NCBI GenBank assembly: GCA_028678965.1
Contig: JAJRCM010000061.1
Location: 1 to 7,059 of the forward strand
Direction of reading: 5' to 3'
DNA from: Methanomicrobiales archaeon
GTDB taxonomy: Archaea; Halobacteriota; Methanomicrobia; Methanomicrobiales; JACTUA01
DNA: 7,059 bases
The translations under genes were made by a program, and so were the position numbers. Under the pieces are notes generated by a model. That model was not told the origin of the DNA. It made no database searches and worked only from the letters and a program-made list of their open reading frames with translations. Below are positions 5,457-7,059 of the stretch, piece by piece (the stretch's first letter is position 1; the number at the start of each line of letters is the position of its first letter).

Positions 5457-7059
5457 TCAGTGGCTCGCATCCACCTCAATGGCCATGGGGTTGGGGATGA
5501 AATGCTTTCCGTGCACCTCATAGTTCCCCCTCGTGACGGTGTAATACTTCAGGAACTTCTCCTGAATGTCACGCATCACCTGGGCGTTCTCATTCACCTT
5601 CGCATGAACCCACAGCGTCCGTTTGTTGCCATTGGAGATGATCTCCCGATCCTTGATGATCTTCACACCAGTCTTCCACAGGTACTTGGCATGACTGAAC
5701 GCAGCCTCGATTCCCTCCGGATCATCCACCTTCTCCGGGTTGAAGTCGTACACCACCACATCAGCATCCATGCCCGGCTTCAACCCTCCATACATACTGG
5801 AGAGGCCAAGGGCCTTGGCAGGGCCGGCACGGGTCATGGCGGCAATCTCATAGAGGTTCAGCTCCCGGTCAATGGTTGCAATCTCCGAACTGGAGACCAC
5901 CTTGTCGCTGTTCTTGAAGGCCTTGATCTGCTGCTCACGGGCCTTGGCGCTCATCAGCCACTTCAGTATCCGCGGATAGCGGGTGAAGGGGCCGGCATTG
6001 GGGTGGTCTGTGGTGATATAACACCGCATGGGATCTTTCGCAAGCAGGGCGAGCTCAAGGCCGATAGCCCACTGCACCCCGCTGACAAAGATGTCCGGGC
6101 TGTAGACATAGGGAACCACTCCGGCGGCAGTCTCCAGCTCAACATCGGCATTCGCCCACTTCAGGTGATTCAGTTCGGTGAGATGGTGTTCGAAAGGTCC
6201 ATCCGCGGTCATGGTGGTGGTCTCGTCCAGGGTGACAAAACCGACATCGATAGTGATGTTCTTGTGTTTGTTCACGTAGTCAATGATCGGTCGTGCCTTG
6301 GACTCGAAATTCGCCCACTTGTCCCCGCCGTAGGAATGGAACTGGATGTGGGTGTGATGCATCACCTGATCGCGGTGGAACTTGTTCTTGGCCTTGTAGC
6401 CTTCCGCCGCTTTAAGTGTATCGAGCGTGGTGGTATAGTTGCCTGGATTCCCCAGGTTGTTTCCGTGGATGTGCAGGGAGTGGGGGAGCCCGAGGTACTC
6501 GTTCGCCTCGATAAGCCCTTTCGTGATCTCATCCGGAGTAACATCGAAGTACGGGACCGGATCGGTGACCTGCAGGCAGTTCATTCCCCAGCCCCATGCT
6601 TCGGTGCCACCAGGATTCACGCTCTTGACCGCAAATCCTTTCGTCGCTTCCAGCAGCCAGGAAATGTACGCGGCGGTATTTTCGACTTCCCTATTCTTGA
6701 TGTACTCCAGGACGAACCAGTTATTCCCGAAGACAGGGTAGGCACCTTCATCGATGATGGGGGTGTCGCGGATTTCTTCATGGACATGCCGGGCGAAGAT
6801 CGGGGGCATTGCCGCTTCCATGACGGTGGTGTACCCCAGTCGGGCATAGGCGTAGCCTGTCCGGAACGTGGTAGGGACGGAGAATCCACCCTCCATCCGG
6901 GTGTGCTTCCCTCCGATGGTAGCGTTGAACAGCTTATCCTCAGGACGGTAGATCCGTCCGATGTTCACTTTCGGACCGGCGACATGGGCATGGATCTCCA
7001 GCCCTCCTGCCATCACTGTCATGCCCTTGGCATCGATGACCTCGGGCTTCTTCACCTCG
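5457..7059 (-). CDS. fwdA: Formylmethanofuran dehydrogenase subunit A, FwdA/FmdA (partial, 5' end cut by window)
   Basis: Subunit A of formylmethanofuran dehydrogenase, an amidohydrolase-fold protein with a binuclear metal site that condenses formate, made from CO2 at FwdB, with methanofuran. Numbering from the GTG codon at 7055, the putative metal ligands are His22 and His24 (EIHAHV), Lys144 (AVKSVNPGG, the carboxylated lysine), His195 (LHIHGNN) and Asp350 (ITTDHPNAG). Adding 35 gives almost exactly the positions I recall for M. wolfeii FwdA (57, 59, 178, 230, 385). That offset also shows about 35 N-terminal residues are outside the window, so the GTG is an internal valine and not the start; the frame stays open to base 7059. 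The C-terminal part carries the usual amidohydrolase GLKPGMDADVVVYD beta-sandwich segment (424-437). The stop is 6 bases before the first fwdC ATG, so the two are one operon. Tungsten versus molybdenum type is undetermined. Confidence 0.96.
   Translation of the reverse strand, partial: EVKKPEVIDAKGMTVMAGGLEIHAHVAGPKVNIGRIYRPEDKLFNATIGGKHTRMEGGFSVPTTFRTGYAYARLGYTTVMEAAMPPIFARHVHEEIRDTPIIDEGAYPVFGNNWFVLEYIKNREVENTAAYISWLLEATKGFAVKSVNPGGTEAWGWGMNCLQVTDPVPYFDVTPDEITKGLIEANEYLGLPHSLHIHGNNLGNPGNYTTTLDTLKAAEGYKAKNKFHRDQVMHHTHIQFHSYGGDKWANFESKARPIIDYVNKHKNITIDVGFVTLDETTTMTADGPFEHHLTELNHLKWANADVELETAAGVVPYVYSPDIFVSGVQWAIGLELALLAKDPMRCYITTDHPNAGPFTRYPRILKWLMSAKAREQQIKAFKNSDKVVSSSEIATIDRELNLYEIAAMTRAGPAKALGLSSMYGGLKPGMDADVVVYDFNPEKVDDPEGIEAAFSHAKYLWKTGVKIIKDREIISNGNKRTLWVHAKVNENAQVMRDIQEKFLKYYTVTRGNYEVHGKHFIPNPMAIEVDASH

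Noticed and set aside
1..7059. CRISPR array, insertion sequence, tRNA/rRNA or horizontally acquired cassette
   Set aside because: No spaced direct repeats, transposase, terminal inverted repeats or RNA gene signatures were seen. Apart from the 4299-4643 gap the window is fully occupied by conserved methanogenesis genes of similar base composition.

Overview
The window is a methanogenic archaeal core-metabolism locus with every gene on the minus strand. It holds the 3' part of a formylmethanofuran dehydrogenase gene set (fwdA, then fwdC) followed by a five-gene methyl-coenzyme M reductase operon in the order mcrB-mcrD-mcrC-mcrG-mcrA. Both ends are cut: fwdA lacks roughly its first 35 codons at the right edge, and mcrA runs off the left edge after 361 codons without reaching a stop. 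The presence of mcrC and mcrD between the structural genes fits the classical MCR I operon rather than the mrt (MCR II) operon, which lacks mcrC. The McrA and McrB sequences read most like Methanomicrobiales (the Methanoregula / Methanosphaerula / Methanolinea / Methanospirillum neighbourhood). This placement is from memory of the family and not from a search.

Layout from right to left, which is the direction of transcription. (1) 7059-5457 is fwdA and 5450/5444-4644 is fwdC, six bases apart and clearly co-transcribed. (2) 4643-4299 is a 345-base AT-rich gene-free region. It has oligo-T terminator candidates after fwdC, a good archaeal TATA-box candidate, a perfect 18-bp palindrome where transcription would be expected to start, and a leader of about 170 nt with two small hairpins. 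(3) 4298-2997 mcrB, 2976-2506 mcrD, 2504-1875 mcrC, 1862-1098 mcrG and 1085-1 mcrA are tightly packed with gaps of 20, 1, 12 and 12 bases.

Together the genes join the two ends of hydrogenotrophic methanogenesis. Fwd fixes CO2 onto methanofuran in the first step. MCR (alpha2beta2gamma2, with nickel cofactor F430) releases methane from methyl-coenzyme M and coenzyme B in the last step. McrC and McrD are not subunits of the mature enzyme; they serve its activation and assembly. The catalytic residues that can be checked (MCR Ni ligand, CoB and CoM contacts, FwdA metal ligands) are all in place, so the enzymes look functional.

I found no mobile element, CRISPR array, tRNA/rRNA or foreign gene, and no undescribed system. 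The points most worth a second look are regulatory: the palindrome and structured leader upstream of mcrB, and the uneven translation signals inside the operon. The structural genes have strong ribosome binding sites, mcrD has none visible but has a TATA-like element about one promoter length upstream, and mcrC starts with GTG.
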